From Beta vulgaris subsp. vulgaris (lineage: Eukaryota > Streptophyta > Magnoliopsida > Caryophyllales > Amaranthaceae): a DNA stretch of 64,000 bases. Shown in pieces: positions 1-11,495 of this stretch. The position numbers and the translations under genes are program-made. The DNA lies in contig NC_079210.1 of the NCBI RefSeq assembly GCF_026745355.1, forward strand, positions 15,955,422 through 16,019,421, read 5' to 3'. Under the pieces are notes generated by a model, which was not told the origin of the DNA, ran no database searches, and saw nothing but the letters and a program-made list of their open reading frames with translations. Position 1 is the stretch's first letter; each line of letters starts with the position of its first letter.

Positions 1-204
1 TACCTAAAAACAAAAAAACCATACTCACAACTCCCATATGGGAGAAGGAGATTTCCAAAACAAAAACTGAAAACCCCATAACAAGGTTTGAGAAACTCTC
101 ATAAAGAGAGAATAATTTATTGAACAAAACAAGAAAATGAATTAAAAACTAAAAATAAAAGGGGAAAAGGGGCTTACCATGGATGAAAACATCCATGGCA
201 GCCC
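1..204. other. unassigned AT-rich sequence at window edge
   Basis: No coding or repeat signature is visible. By position it probably belongs to the hAT element that follows, or to whatever replaced that element's missing C-terminal coding part. A short near-palindrome around CCATGGATG/CATCCATGG lies at about 177-198. Confidence 0.3.
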
Positions 205-2083
205 CTAATTGATGAAGAAAGGGTAGGGGAGGCTAGGGTTTAAGAGAAAAAAAGAGGGGAGGCTAGGGTTTTTTCTAGTGTTGCAATATAAGAAATACTT
301 TTTTGACCGTTTACTTACAGTCTTGGATGATTGAGAAGGAGCAAATCGAGTAATTGTTCCATATTTATTTTCATAAATTTTAAATAGTTCGAAAAATCGA
401 GTGGTCACATTAGATTTAAAAGATCCTACATCACTTTCAAGTAGCATGCATTGAAAATAAATATCAAGTAACAAGAAAGTACCATCATATTTTTGCCTTG
501 GATCTAAGATAGAAGCAAAAATATAAATAATAGGAAGCTCCGTATAATATTTGCGCCATTTCACCTCCATTGCGGGAAGATAGTCATCATAAGTTTCTTC
601 GCCATGATGCTCATAAAAAAGTTGAGCAAGTAAACATGCATTACTAAGAAAAGATTGAGAACATGGATTATAAACAGAAGAAAAGCAATGGGTCATGCTA
701 TATAATAATTGTAAGAAGTTCATATACTTTCACAATTATTCTAATCATTTCTAATAAAGCCATTTGTGGAAATTTTTGATTGAAGAAAATCGTTATTGGA
801 ATTTATACGATTGCCTTACTCAACATGTCATAAGTGGAGTTCCACCTAGTCGGACAATCGGCTTTGAGTTTTACCACCTTTATCTTTTGCTGACGAAGAA
901 ATGCTTTCCACTCCTGAAGTCTCATAGAAGAACTGTTAATAGAAAGAATTGCAGTTCTAATTTTCTCATAAAAAAGGACCAATAGCAGTAGTTCCATCTC
1001 TCACACATAAATTTAAAACATGACAAATGTATCTAATGTGAAGTGCTTCTCCATCTTAAATGCAATCAGGCAATTGTTGTTTGACCATGTTTGCACTGTA
1101 TGTCATAGATGTTACATAATTCTAGTCCTAAGACCATACTCATCAATAGCTTGCATTAGATGATGAGCAATGTTAAAACCAGTGTGGTGGTATTCTAACA
1201 TTCTAAAATGAATAATACGCTTTTGCAACAACCATTCATCATCTATCCAATGACAAGTCACACACAAGTAATGTAGTCCATAACCACCATCCCATGCATC
1301 TGCAGTTAAAGAAACTCTACAAGGAAGATTACTTAATAGTTGAATTAACCTTTTATGCTCTAAAAGTTTCTCATGCGGATGAACGAGCATTTTTCTAGAA
1401 ATTGGCTTGTGTTGAGGTTGTAGTGCTTTTTGATGTAATGATTAAAAGGTTCACTCTCAGCAAAAAGAAAAGGTTGTTTAGCATGCACAAACATTTACCC
1501 GAATTCGTCCCTATCCCTTTCATAATTGTAAGTGAACCTGTGTGGATGATACTGAGAGATTTTTGGTTGTGATAGATCGCTAGAGGGTTGAGAACATTTT
1601 TTCATATGTCTAACTAAGTGATTCGTCCCTTGTTTAGATATAGCAGATAAAATAAAGTTACATTTTTTGCACGTAGCTTTGCTTTCATCCTTATTTAATA
1701 AAAAGTAGCTCCAAACCTTACTCTTTCGATGTTTCTTAGTTGCCATTTTCTCTTCCGTACACCACTCATCTAATCTGATTGTCCACTAGATCCGGATTCC
1801 ATGCTAGGCATTGTTGATGAAAATTGAGGTATAGTTTCGGTGGACTGGTAAGAACTAGGATCATGTGGTGTGCCAAATCCGTAATAGGCCAGGGTTTGTA
1901 TGCGTTTGGTTGAAATCCCGGAGGGAGATTCATACCGATTGCAGAAAACGGTTGGTTCATTTGGCTATAATGATGGAATCTCATGTTTTGAGGTGGCGGC
2001 ATAGACACGTTTGGATTTTGTTGGTCACTAGAAGTAGCTATGTGTTTGGCTTTTTTGGAGGATGTATTTGGTTTTGATGCCAT
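205..2083 (-). pseudogene. hAT-family (Ac/Tam3-like) transposase, broken
   Basis: Decayed cut-and-paste transposase read on the - strand in pieces. 2083-1766 is a Ser/Pro/Gln-rich N-terminus. 1746-1495 is a BED-type zinc finger, with CKKC followed by H-x4-H and the VWSYF lead-in typical of BED domains. 1390-1112 carries the RNase-H-like core with LTADAWDGGYG and the CVTCHWIDDEWLLQKRI block. 997-803 carries the DCPTRWNSTYDML signature of hAT transposases. 723-about 300 is the DUF4413-like segment with ASILDPRQKYDG. The pieces lie in the expected order but are separated by stops and frame changes, and the C-terminal dimerisation domain is absent. Motifs are seen directly; family membership rests on established hAT signatures. 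Not expected to be active. Confidence 0.85.
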
Positions 2084-3014
2084 TGCATAAACAAATTCAC
2101 AAAAATAAGATATACTCAATTAAAATTAACAAAAATAACAAGTAACAACTAATAATTAATATAAAAGGAATCAATTAACAATAATAGCTAATAACATACT
2201 AATAATATAATTGTAAATAAAAAACAATTAGTAATAATAAACTAAAAATGATTTAAACAAAGTTGAGTTAGATCTTACCACCAATATAGTAGAAATAGAA
2301 TTAGGAAATGTGAGAATCGCAACTTCAAAGGTTACTTAAATGATCTCCAAAAAATTTTCACCCAAAGAACAAGTAATTTTGTAGTAGTGCTAGTAATTAT
2401 TCTAAGAGCAAAGTGTTAGTGTATAATTTAGAGATTTTGTCATTTAGGAATTGAGAACTTTGATAATTCTAAATTGAGGAGATTGAAATAATACAGAAAA
2501 ATGAATGTTGAGATGAGAGTGATGAGTTGTTTGGAAAAATAATGAAGTTTTGGTGCATATAAAGGAAATGAAAAAAAAATTAGCCATTGTCACTGAACTG
2601 ATGAACATTAGAGAGATAGAACTTAAAGCATATGAACGTTGCAAAATTTGGACTGAGTAAGAAATGACAGATGAAATTTGAGGAAATGAATTGATGAATA
2701 GTTGTAGAGTTGTAGTGTAGGTTTTAGACATGTAGTCGTAGAGACAAAAGAAAGAAAAATGTTGCATCTTTAATTTTCTCTCTCCACAATTATACAAGCA
2801 AAAATCTGGAATAACTTGAATTGAGAGGACTCTCGTGTCTTGTCACTCCATAATGATAAAGATAAACTGAAAAAAAAAAGAAAGTAACAATGTTAAACCT
2901 GCAAAAACCAGGTGAAGACTTGAAGAGTATAGTGTAAAGTCATCAAAACAACAACCTGCACAACTCAACAGCAAACATCAACAGTCAACTCTTCCAAGAA
3001 TAAGTAAGGCTGCT

Positions 3015-3208
3015 TTTTCGTGGGCCCAGCCCAAGGGCCTGTCCACGGGCCATTTTTCCGGGCTCGTGCCGGGCCGGGCTGAAATCAGAATTTCACTAAC
3101 GTTCACGGCACACGGTCCATGTGATGGACATCGGGACGGGTCGAGCCCAGAGCGGGATCGGGCCGGGCTCGGGCAGCCCGTGTGCCAGCCCGACCCATGC
3201 CCAGGTTT
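3015..3208. repeat. GC-rich subterminal repeat region of the hAT element
   Basis: About 190 bp of GGGCC/GGCCCG-rich sequence in an otherwise AT-rich neighbourhood, for example GGCCGGGCTG near 3072 and GGGCCGGGCTCGGGC near 3160. Such clustered subterminal motifs are transposase-binding regions in plant hAT elements. The role here is inferred. Confidence 0.55.
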
Positions 3209-3697
3209 AGTGGTGGCAAGGGGTGGTGATTTGGAAAAGAAAAAAAAAGGTAAAATTAAAAATAATTAATAAGCTTAAGGTAATTGTAAAAAAATTTGGG
3301 ACGATGTTTAATATTTCATTTTTCTTTTGTCTTTTAGTACCAAAGACTAATCCACTACAAGAGTTGTGCCAAGGACCCAGGTCCCAGCAAACAAGAGTTC
3401 CGAGTCGCGACCCATCTATGTACTTTTACTTTTAGGCTTTAGGAGTAGCTATCGAAATCGAAGGCTCTACTTCAAATAATGAAGATGGAATCTTGGTATC
3501 AACGATGTGTTCACACTGCCGATTGCGATGTTTTTCATGCCAAATGAGCCCATTACCTTTTGCTCCTTTGACAATGACATCAATACTCCAACAACATTCT
3601 CACTCATGCTTCATGCACTAACGAAGAACTTTTCTTTCTTTCTAATTTTGTATTGGGGTGAATATTGAAATATTAAGTAAGAGATTATTTATAAATA
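3209..3697. other. unassigned intergenic sequence
   Basis: Nothing supportable as a gene. Short open frames at 3223-3435 are not conserved-looking and run into low-complexity A/T. Confidence 0.4.
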
Positions 3698-3930
3698 TTC
3701 CCTCCGATCTTAATTAGTTTACCGTTTTTTTTTTTTTGCACAGAGTTTTAGGAGAAATAATATTGTGGATCATAGGAAGAAAGAGAAAATATTATTTTAT
3801 ATTAAAGTTGAATTTATGTGTGATGAAAAGTTAGTGGTCTCATTCCAAAAATAGAAACAAAAGAAAGGGATAAACTAATAAGAGACATCTCAAAAAGAAA
3901 AACGAGTAATATAATAAAGATCGGAGGGAG
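3698..3930. mobile_element. Stowaway-type MITE (Tc1/mariner)
   Basis: A 233-bp element. Its left end TTCCCTCCGATCTTAATT pairs with the reverse complement of its right end, CTCCCTCCGATCTTTATT, with two mismatches over 18 bp. It is flanked by TA on both sides (3696-3697 and 3931-3932). The CTCCCTCCG terminus and TA duplication are the hallmark of Stowaway MITEs. No coding capacity. Confidence 0.9.
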
Positions 3931-4442
3931 TATAAGATAATAATGTAAATAAATATTTTTTCAAAGTATCATAATAATCGTTATTGAAATTTTATTCATT
4001 ATAAAAATGGTATTTCTAAAGCTCGACATTAAGAATTTAGAATGGTATAAAAATAGGAAGATCTTTAGGAAATTAAGATAATATTACATTTAGACTTTTT
4101 TTTATAGTTGTTGTTCAACTTTCAACAATGATACAACTTTTTCTTTAATTACTACTAACTAAGTTTAAGTTCATAAAAAGGATTTTTAACTTTAACCATC
4201 TTATAAAATCAAGTTTTCCAAAATAATCACTTTATGTTCATTTTTTTTTTAAAAATAAACACCTTATATCACCTAAATCCTTATAAATACCTACCAATTG
4301 ACAAATCTCGTCAAGAAAATCTTCCTCAAAAAGGGTTTAAGAATTATTCCAACACCTCTACCTTTATTCATTAATGTATATGAGGTTTCAATGTTTGTTT
4401 AAGACCGATTTCTTGGATGAAATCTGTCAATTGGTACGCATA

Positions 4443-5501
4443 CAGGGGCGGATCCAGGATTCCTGGTGAGGGGTAGCGTAATTTTACGATACCATCGAGT
4501 GCAAAGAAATTCACAACTACTAAATTCAAAATGTTACAAAATCCTAATACAACCTAAAAATGTTTTAGTAAAAGAACTACAATTGTTCACAACAAGTTTT
4601 TAAATTCTAGAACAATTTAGCAATTGCATCAACTTTATATCCAAAAACAAATCCTTCTTCAAGATAAATAACTAAACTATGTTTCAAAAATTCATCTCGC
4701 TCGCTATTTTGTAATTTGCTTTTGATTTGAGTCATTCTAGAGAATCCATTCACTAACAATTTATTTACTAATCAATATATACACATGACACAATAATTTA
4801 CTAATCACTTTTAACAAATCGATTCAGTACTAACCATTCACTAACAATCTATTCACCAAGTAACAATTCATTCACTGACAATACGAATCCATTCACTAAC
4901 CAGCTAGTGAAAATTCATTAACGATCTAGAAACCTACAAGTAAAAATTTACTAACAAATTCCTTCCCAAAAATACAATAAACTAACAATAATTTACTAAT
5001 AATTCTTTGACAAACAATTAAAATTCACTGGGAATCAAAGTTTATACATAACCATCAAGATATCAAAGAAAAGGAAGAAAAAAAAGTACCTGGATCCCTA
5101 AAACAAGAACAACAATAATGCTTCCAAGGAATTTACCAAAGAAGATGTTTTTATTCGGTAAACAAGATCTTAACTGCACAGCTACAATTTGCAATGAAGA
5201 GGACAACCATGATCGAGGTCGGAGGTCGGAACAACGGCACAACCGCGAAGAAGTTAATGGAGGTTGGAGGCTAACGAAGAGGTGAACAATCCCAAGGCAA
5301 GATTCAAAATTCTGAAGAGATGGGAGGAGAGAGAACGCGGAGTCGAGGAGAGAGAAGGAAAGGACAGTCACGCAGCGGAAAGTAGGGTTTATTTGTTTTT
5401 CATTTTTCAGCGCTTCTTTTTCTTTTAAAAAAAATCAATTTTTTTTATAAAAATCAGGGGTAGCACGTGCTACCCCTTGTTACCACGTGGCTCCGCCACT
5501 G
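4443..5501 (-). mobile_element. non-autonomous hAT transposon with perfect 8-bp target duplication
   Basis: Termini CAGGGGCGGATCCA (left) and CAGTGGCGGAGCCA (right, reverse-complemented) are flanked by identical 8-bp copies of TACGCATA at 4435-4442 and 5502-5509. The 8-bp duplication and CAG-type termini define hAT. The 1.06-kb interior has no intact transposase but keeps a C-terminal vestige on the - strand. The CT-rich 5063-5371 stretch is a short open frame of no evident family. Confidence 0.92.
4600..4745 (-). pseudogene. vestige of hAT transposase C-terminal (dimerisation) domain
   Basis: Read on the - strand, this stretch encodes about 45 residues including MTQIKSKLQNSERDEFLKHS and a following LVIYLEEGFVF block. 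The pattern resembles the C-terminal end of plant hAT/zinc-finger-MYM-like transposases (…FSAMKxxKxxLRNRMGDEFLxDxLVxYIE…). It is flanked by stops. Assignment rests on recognised pattern, not a search. Confidence 0.6.
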
Positions 5502-5611
5502 TACGCATATAAAGAGATTTAGGTCATATAAGGTGGTTATTTAAAAAAATAAACTTATAAGATGGTTATCTTAAAATTGTGATATTAAAAGGTGGTAAAA
5601 GTGAAAAAATT

Positions 5612-6386
5612 CGACTTCGTTACCTTTGTATTAGAGTCACACATTTAGTTTAATTCTACCCATAACAATATAAATTCAGAGAATATTTCATTCTTATCAA
5701 ATTGATATAAAATTCTATTTGAAATCTTGATAATCAATTCTATTTTTTTTTGTGACTTTGTGAGACTTTAGATTTAATTTTTTTTTTCTACTACGAAAAG
5801 ATTTGTTAATGGAGATTTGCATAGTATTGCGGGCATATTTTATTAGTTCTTCGTCTACTACCTCAAACATATAATAGAATAGTAGACCTAGTCATAAAAG
5901 GTTGTATCAAACTACGATATAAAAGAAAGTATATAAAAATATCATATCTAATCAATGATCATGATTTTATCAAATTAGAATAACATTCGACTATATAAAA
6001 TAAAATAAACATATTAGTTTTGAAAATCTATTACAAATATGAAATCTCCATTGATTTCATATTAATGAATTAATTTGATTCAAAACAATTAATTCAATTT
6101 TCATCCCAGAAAAGAAAATCTTGAGCAATAAATGATCTGGTTAAATGAATATGACCAATAAGAAAAGGAAATTAATCAAACAACAGAGGCAACAATAACT
6201 AATGAGCTAGAACAAACCACGTTAACGAATATTCTTTTCACATTATTCCAATCATAAAATAAAATTAATAATCCGCAATCAATTGAAAAACTTTTAAAAA
6301 AACCCCACCTACTACCCATACACGCACAGCACAATCCAACCTTAACCTTATTACATACACACTCTCTCTCTAGTCTCTCCTACTAC
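5612..6386. other. intergenic region and APX upstream region
   Basis: AT-rich sequence without a recognisable gene or transposon end. The last about 400 bp precede the APX TATA box. They contain an ACGT core near 6220, a GAATATTC dimer of nGAAn units at 6227-6234 (a weak heat-shock-element-like site) and a CT-rich patch at about 6360-6385 immediately upstream of the TATA box. Confidence 0.4.
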
Positions 6387-6394
6387 TATATATA
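6387..6394 (+). promoter_or_regulatory. TATA box of APX
   Basis: TATATATA preceded by a pyrimidine patch (CTCTCTCTCTAGTCTCTCCT). It lies about 30 bp before the likely transcription start near 6418-6425 and about 130 bp before the leader intron donor. Position and composition fit a plant core promoter. Confidence 0.7.
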
Positions 6395-6419
6395 GTCAGG
6401 CACCTCTAGAAATACTCAA

Positions 6420-6525
6420 CCAATCACAAGCCTTCATTTCCAGCCAAGAGATTGACTGAACTCGTGCTCTCCTCGCGCTCGCTAATTTCTAGGGTTCTTC
6501 ATCCTACATTTCAATTATTTTTCAG
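6420..6525 (+). other. APX non-coding first exon (5' UTR)
   Basis: The leader runs from the inferred start site to a donor after TTTTTCAG at 6525/6526. The remaining leader (7498-7515) follows an acceptor TTGGTCAG at 7497. A short open frame through this exon into the intron (6452-6781) lacks any family signature. A leader intron is known in several plant cytosolic APX genes. Confidence 0.65.
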
Positions 6526-6923
6526 GTTTGTTAAAATTTTTATGTATGTTTTTTTTTGTTTAATCTCGTTTAGATCTATGCGATCGTTTCTTCGATCTTC
6601 TGATTTCCGAAAATGCGCTTTTTATTGTTCGATTTTCATTTCTTGTTCATTGAGATTCTTGATCGTTTACATTTTGTTTGATTTCATGAAATTTTGTGTA
6701 ATTTTTTTCATTTCTTGTCATTTTAGTAAAATGTCGGAAAATACAGGACAATATGCCGTTAAAAAAAAGGTTATCGATTAGGATTATCTTTGACATATTA
6801 AGTGACTGCTATTTTGATTCTGTTTTAGATGTGTCTATTTATCCACTTCACAAAATTCCTAATATTTAAATATCGAAATGGAAAAAATGTTTGCAAAAGT
6901 ATGTTTTGAAGTCTACATTCTAA

Positions 6924-7158
6924 TACTTCCTTGTTTCAAAATACTCGTATATGATATGAATTGACTTTTGCACTATTCACATATTATCTTTTGATCGTGT
7001 TTTGTGAATTTTACCTAAGGAAAAATATCATCATGATCTTGTTAGATTTGTCTCTTTATAGTCTTTACATGTAGAGAATTATGAATATTAACGTTAAAGT
7101 TATATATTAACAAACGTGTTAAGGGAAGCGTGTCAAGTATTCTGAAATAGAGCAAGTA
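6924..7158. repeat. degenerate Stowaway-like MITE in the APX leader intron
   Basis: The left end TACTTCCTTGTTTCAAAATA pairs imperfectly with the reverse complement of the right end, TACTTGCTCTATTTCAGAATA. Size (235 bp) and TACT(T/C)CCT-type ends suggest an old Stowaway MITE. No clean target duplication beyond TA. Confidence 0.45.
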
Positions 7159-7214
7159 GATGACAAGTTCATATTTTAATGGGTCGGGTTACATCTCTTG
7201 TCATAGTTGTCAAT

Positions 7215-7436
7215 CACTCCATCCTGTCATTGTTTACTTCTTTAATTACTTGCTATATTGTTGTGGTCACAAATACGTGAGAGATAAAAAGTGTAGTGCG
7301 GATAACTTTATGGAAAAATGACGAGTATTTAGGAGTTAAAGGTAAGAAGATGAAAAAAATAAAAGAGTATATTTAGTACTTTTTGTGGGCAATGATTACC
7401 AAATAAAATGTAGTTGGTAAAAAAAAGAAGGGAGTA
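7215..7436. repeat. possible second degenerate MITE in the APX leader intron
   Basis: The left end CACTCCATCCTGTCATTG and the reverse complement of the right end, TACTCCCTTCTTTTTTTTAC, share a weak CTCC-type terminus 222 bp apart. The match is poor, so this is tentative. Confidence 0.25.
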
Positions 7437-7515
7437 GAATGGCTTTTTCATTTCCCGTGAACTAACAGGTTATATTATGATTCTTTTGCTTGGTCAGACT
7501 TTGTAAAACTAAACC

Positions 7516-9738
7516 ATGGGAAAGAGCTACCCAACTGTCAGCGAGGATTACCAGAAGTCAATCGAGAAGGCCAAGAGAAAGCTCAGGGGTTTAATTGCGG
7601 AGAAGCATTGTGCTCCTATTATGCTCCGTCTTGCGTAAGTTGAGATTGTTTGAGTAAGCTAGAATTTTCAAGATTTTAATTTGCCTTAACAGAAATTTGA
7701 TGATGATTAGTTGGTTTGTTTGCTGTACAGATGGCACTCTGCTGGTACCTTTGATGTGCAGTCAAGGACTGGAGGACCTTTCGGTACAATGAGGCACAAG
7801 GGAGAGTTGGCTCATGGGGCTAACAACGGCCTTGATATTGCTGTTAGGTTGTTGGAGCCCATCAAGGAACAGTTTCCCGAACTATCTTATGCTGACTTTT
7901 ACCAGGTACAGCTCCCTTACTGTCTTGGATTTTATGCACTAAGTTGTTCCAGAGCCATCTTGGAGATTTTCGGGGCCCTGGTATTAAACCTAAGTCCTCT
8001 GGGGCTATAGACGGATCCATGTGTCTGAGAAGCCCCTATGTTGTTATCTTCTTTTATCGAGTGGTATCTATTGCTGATTTTTACCTCCTTAATTTCGTGA
8101 AGTTGGCTGGAGTTGTGGCTGTTGAAGTTACTGGAGGCCCTGAAGTTCCCTTCCACCCAGGAAGAGAGGTTTGTGATCGTTCAAAGTATTAATTTAGATT
8201 ATGTGTACTTTTGGATGCTGCTATGAATTTCCCTGTTCACCAATTGCAATGATTTTTTTTTTTTCTGTTGCCTGTACGATACTTAATACTTGTTGATCTG
8301 ATCTGTTATGTCCTGATGTTGGATAATTATAATGGAACTTTGCATTTTTAATGCTCACAATACACTTAAACTTTGGACAATATGGTCCATAATTGAAATA
8401 TTTTGTTATTCCAGGACAAGCCAGAGCCACCCCAAGAAGGCCGTCTCCCTGATGCCACTAAGGGTATGCAGTATTCTTCTATATTACAATACATGCGTGG
8501 AGCTTGTTCCCTACTCCCACGCCCTAACCCCTTGCTGGTTGGCCTGATAAGGATATCATATGTTAACTTGTTAAGTTTCCTAAATCTATTGCTCGACTGT
8601 TACAGGTTGTGACCACTTGAGGGACGTCTTCATTAAGCAAATGGGTCTTACTGACCAGGACATCGTAGCTCTCTCTGGAGGCCACACCTTGGTCTGATTT
8701 ACATTAACTCTTGGTTGCTGCTTTAAAGTTCTCCATTTGTTAGTTCTGTGCTAATGTGACCCCATATAAAAAATTTGACAGGGAAGGTGCCACAAGGACC
8801 GCTCTGGTTTTGAGGGCCCTTGGACCTCTAACCCTCTGGTTTTCGACAACTCCTATTTTACGTGAGTGTTCTTTATATATTATCTGTCACGATCTTTGCT
8901 TGAGACTACAAAAATGTCTAGACTTGCCAATGAATATATTGCTCTGTTTGGTAACAGGGAGCTCCTAACTGGTGAGAAGGAAGGTCTTTTGCAGCTGCCG
9001 TCTGACAAGGCTCTTCTTTCTGACCCCGTCTTCCGTCCACTGGTTGAGAAATATGCCGCTGTATGTAATTGTTTTTAGCACTTGCCATTCCAATATAGTT
9101 TTGCAAAATTAAGGGGGACATAGCATCATGCAGTCCTGTATTGGTCCCCTCATTAGCCACTTACTCTACTGACTTTAGAATTTGCTGGGTAGGACTTAGG
9201 AAAAAGTAAAATCATGCTGATGCTGAGGCTTTGTCTTTCATCATGTTTGGAATTTTGGTACAACTATGCCAATGCCTTCCTTTATTCCCTTTGTCAACTT
9301 TCAATACAATAGTCAACCTCTCAAACAGAATGATTCTTTCACCACTCGTTTGTCAAACGTTCCTTGGGCTAATCTTGAGCAACCTGAATCACTACTCGTT
9401 TGTAAAATGTTCCTTGGGCTAATCTCGACCAACCTGCTTTTTTCAATAAATCTCACTTCGAAATCACCATAACATTCAGGACTTAGTCAAATCAACAATA
9501 TCATACCATCATTGTTAGCCGTACTCACTGGCATTGTTTTCCTTTCAATTTAGGATGAGGATGCATTCTTTGCCGACTATGCTGAGGCTCACCTGAAACT
9601 TTCTGAACTTGGGTAATGCTCTTACTCTTTGTAGTCTTGTTACATTATGTGCATCACTGTAGCTATATACTTGTGCCATGGTAGAGTTTGTGTTCTAACG
9701 CAGTATCTGGTCTTCATTGTAGGTTTGCCGATGCTTAA
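7516..9738 (+). CDS. APX: cytosolic L-ascorbate peroxidase (class I haem peroxidase)
   Basis: Reduces H2O2 to water using ascorbate as electron donor, in the cytosolic ascorbate-glutathione cycle. Coding exons: 7516-7634, 7731-7905, 8103-8168, 8415-8463, 8606-8691, 8782-8861, 8958-9060, 9554-9612, 9723-9738. All introns are GT-AG and the frame is uninterrupted, giving 250 residues, the usual cytosolic length. The start [12 protein letters not shown] is the canonical one. Catalytic residues fall at the pea-enzyme numbers: distal Arg38, Trp41 and His42 (RLAWH); proximal His163 (GGHTLG), Trp179 and Asp208; and the ascorbate-contact residues Lys30, Cys32 and Arg172. There is no N-terminal transit peptide and no C-terminal membrane anchor (it ends GFADA), which excludes chloroplast and peroxisomal isoforms. 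It is the only intact host gene in the window and is not invaded by recent transposons, apart from old MITE traces in the leader intron. Confidence 0.98.
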
Positions 9739-9995
9739 GCAGCTGGACAGAACACCATAATGGGCGGGTCCAAGAGGCTAGCACTACTGCATCTTTTGGT
9801 TTTTTGCACTTTAGAATGATATGGGCTTCTTTTAGCATAGTGCTTACATTGCCTTAGCAAAAGCTTGGTTACTCTTTATGTCTCTTAGGCTCTTTAAGTG
9901 TGATGGATTGGAATGTGTAGTAGGACTTCCAGTGTGTTGATTGGTCATGATGTTGATCATGTTGCTTCGGTAATAAAAGATGTTCTACAGCTGTG
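9739..9995 (+). other. APX 3' UTR
   Basis: Non-coding sequence after the TAA stop. The T-rich, GT-rich character through 9980 and an AATAAA signal at 9972-9977 suggest cleavage within the next 15-30 bp. Confidence 0.6.
9972..9977 (+). terminator. polyadenylation signal AATAAA of APX
   Basis: AATAAA about 235 bp after the stop codon, followed by a GT-rich stretch (TGTTCTACAGCTGTGTT) that suits a plant cleavage region. Confidence 0.6.
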
Positions 9996-11324
9996 TTATC
10001 CTGGTTGTTCTTGCTAGATTTTGGCATTTTTTGCTTTCACGGGAAAACATATTGTTGATGCTTATGATTTTGCTCTAGTTCATAGCTCTAAGTCTAAGAC
10101 AGGTACTTAAAAGAGAGAATACTTTCTTTCCATTGCCAATAAAGATCCTTATATTTATGCCCTTTGTAAGAGGGTTATTTAATTATAGTAGATTATCCAA
10201 ACTTGATGTCTATGTCGATTTTGTACCAAGTACGCAAAAGGTATTGGGAAGCCAACAACAGAACAATATTATAGGATTGAATATGAAATAATTAATGATC
10301 AACAAGAATGTAAATAAAAGAATAGAGAGACAAACAATTGTTGACGCGGAAAACCCGAAAGATGGGAAAAACCGCAGGTGATTCTCTGAATCACCAATCC
10401 ACTATGAAGGTGTCGCCTTCAATATAGGCGTTTGAGTACAATTTACAGTAGCTTTGTAAAGTATTAATGGGGATAGAGAGAGTGTTTGCTATGGGGTATC
10501 GAATAATGAAGTAATAGCTAGAGAAAAAGAGATTATATGCTAATGTCCCGTACTGGTTAGGGTCTAAAGTAGGTAACAATACACAAATATATATAGCTAA
10601 AAGAATGTCCTCCACTAAGAGCCAGTACATTGCACCTCCCTTTTATTCTCAACTACTTCCTTGTTTATCTCAACTAAATTGCACGTGAGCCCACACTCCT
10701 TGCCACTTATTTAACCATTTGATAACTGCTTCTTCCTATTTCCTTGCACTTGAAATCCAACACGTAAATTCTAGGGCACAACACTTGATAATGGACAAAG
10801 TATCATCAAAGATATGTTAGTTTAATGTAAGGAATTATGATTGCACAAGAATTCTAGGTAGAAGTAGAAAAAGCTCACCTACTTGCTGTAAAAGCAAGAA
10901 AGGTGTAGCATTGGCTTGTATCTTCATAAGGCACGTGTTAGGCATATATAGTGGATTCTCATAATTGAGAACCTTAATCTATTTTCCTTTTTGTTGCCTC
11001 ACATGATTGCTAAATTGTCTCAAACTATTTGGGGCCGGGGTAGGCTTACATACATTGTTATAAGAAATTGTTCTTGATTACCTCGTGATGAACCAATAGC
11101 CATATTTTATCTAATAGTTGTCGTGCGTAGTAGATAAACAGGGTGGATGTATTTGGTCTTGAAGGGGTGCAGCTACAGCCCCATTTCCTAAAAATATGAC
11201 CAATTTCACTTGTCCAGCTTTGAGGAAAATTAAATAGCCCATTTATATGCTCTCCCATTTCAAAAGATCTCAAGGCTCATATAGCCATATTGCATAATAA
11301 ACAAAATGTAAAAGCACTTTATAT
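9996..11324. other. intergenic region with an unclassified repeat-like block
   Basis: No gene. 10240-10680 looks repeat-derived: it contains GACGCGGAAAACCCGAAAG and GGGAAAAACCGC (about 10342-10377), wording I associate with antisense LTR or LINE debris, but no ends were found. Open frames at 10391-10630 and 11058-11273 lack any family signature. Confidence 0.35.
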
Positions 11325-11495
11325 TAGCGATGGCAATGGATCCTGGACCTAGCCCAGATCTGTAAACCCGGATCCGTTTTTTCAGATCTAGATCCTAAAA
11401 TTCCAAACCTGTTGGATCCGGGTCCAATCATCAGACTGCGGATTCAGGTCTGGATTTGACCTAGGACCCATACCTGGAACCGTAGATCCCTTTTT

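Larger units (their letters stand above)
205..3208 (-). mobile_element. hAT transposon remnant
   Basis: Body of the element carrying the broken transposase. The high-coordinate end (about 3015-3208) is strikingly GC-rich with repeated GGGCCGGGC-type motifs. Read on the - strand it starts close to CCTGGGCATGGGTCGGGC, the kind of subterminal sequence seen at plant hAT ends. The opposite end is not identifiable in the window, so no 8-bp target duplication could be checked. 2120-3014 is AT-rich leader or promoter sequence with no convincing gene. Confidence 0.6.
4180..5611. mobile_element. foldback MITE with long inverted arms, split by a hAT element
   Basis: Removing the inserted element at 4443-5501 (plus one target copy) leaves about 365 bp whose two halves are reverse complements along most of their length. 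The left arm has ACTTTAACCATCTTATAAAA at about 4189-4208 and ACCTTATATCACCTAAATCC at about 4261-4280. Matching blocks on the right read, reverse-complemented, AGATAACCATCTTATAAG and CCACCTTATATGACCTAAAT. Both arms meet at a copy of CCAATTGACA(A/G)AT. Such hairpin structure is typical of foldback MITEs. Outer ends are approximate and no target duplication was established. Confidence 0.7.
6526..7497 (+). other. APX leader intron (972 bp)
   Basis: GT...AG intron inside the 5' UTR, T-rich at its 5' end, ending TTTTGCTTGGTCAG just before the 18-nt remainder of the leader. Its 3' half carries two degenerate MITE-like inverted repeats (see 6924-7158 and 7215-7436). Large 5'-UTR introns often raise expression in plants; that role is inferred here. 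Confidence 0.7.

Noticed and set aside
5063..5371. 102-codon - strand frame with signal-peptide-like start
   Set aside because: Lies in the CT/GA-rich 5' portion of the non-autonomous hAT element; hydrophobicity comes from CTT/TCT codons.
6452..6781. 109-codon frame upstream of APX
   Set aside because: It spans the leader exon and the T-rich leader intron, crosses the splice donor at 6526 and has no family features.
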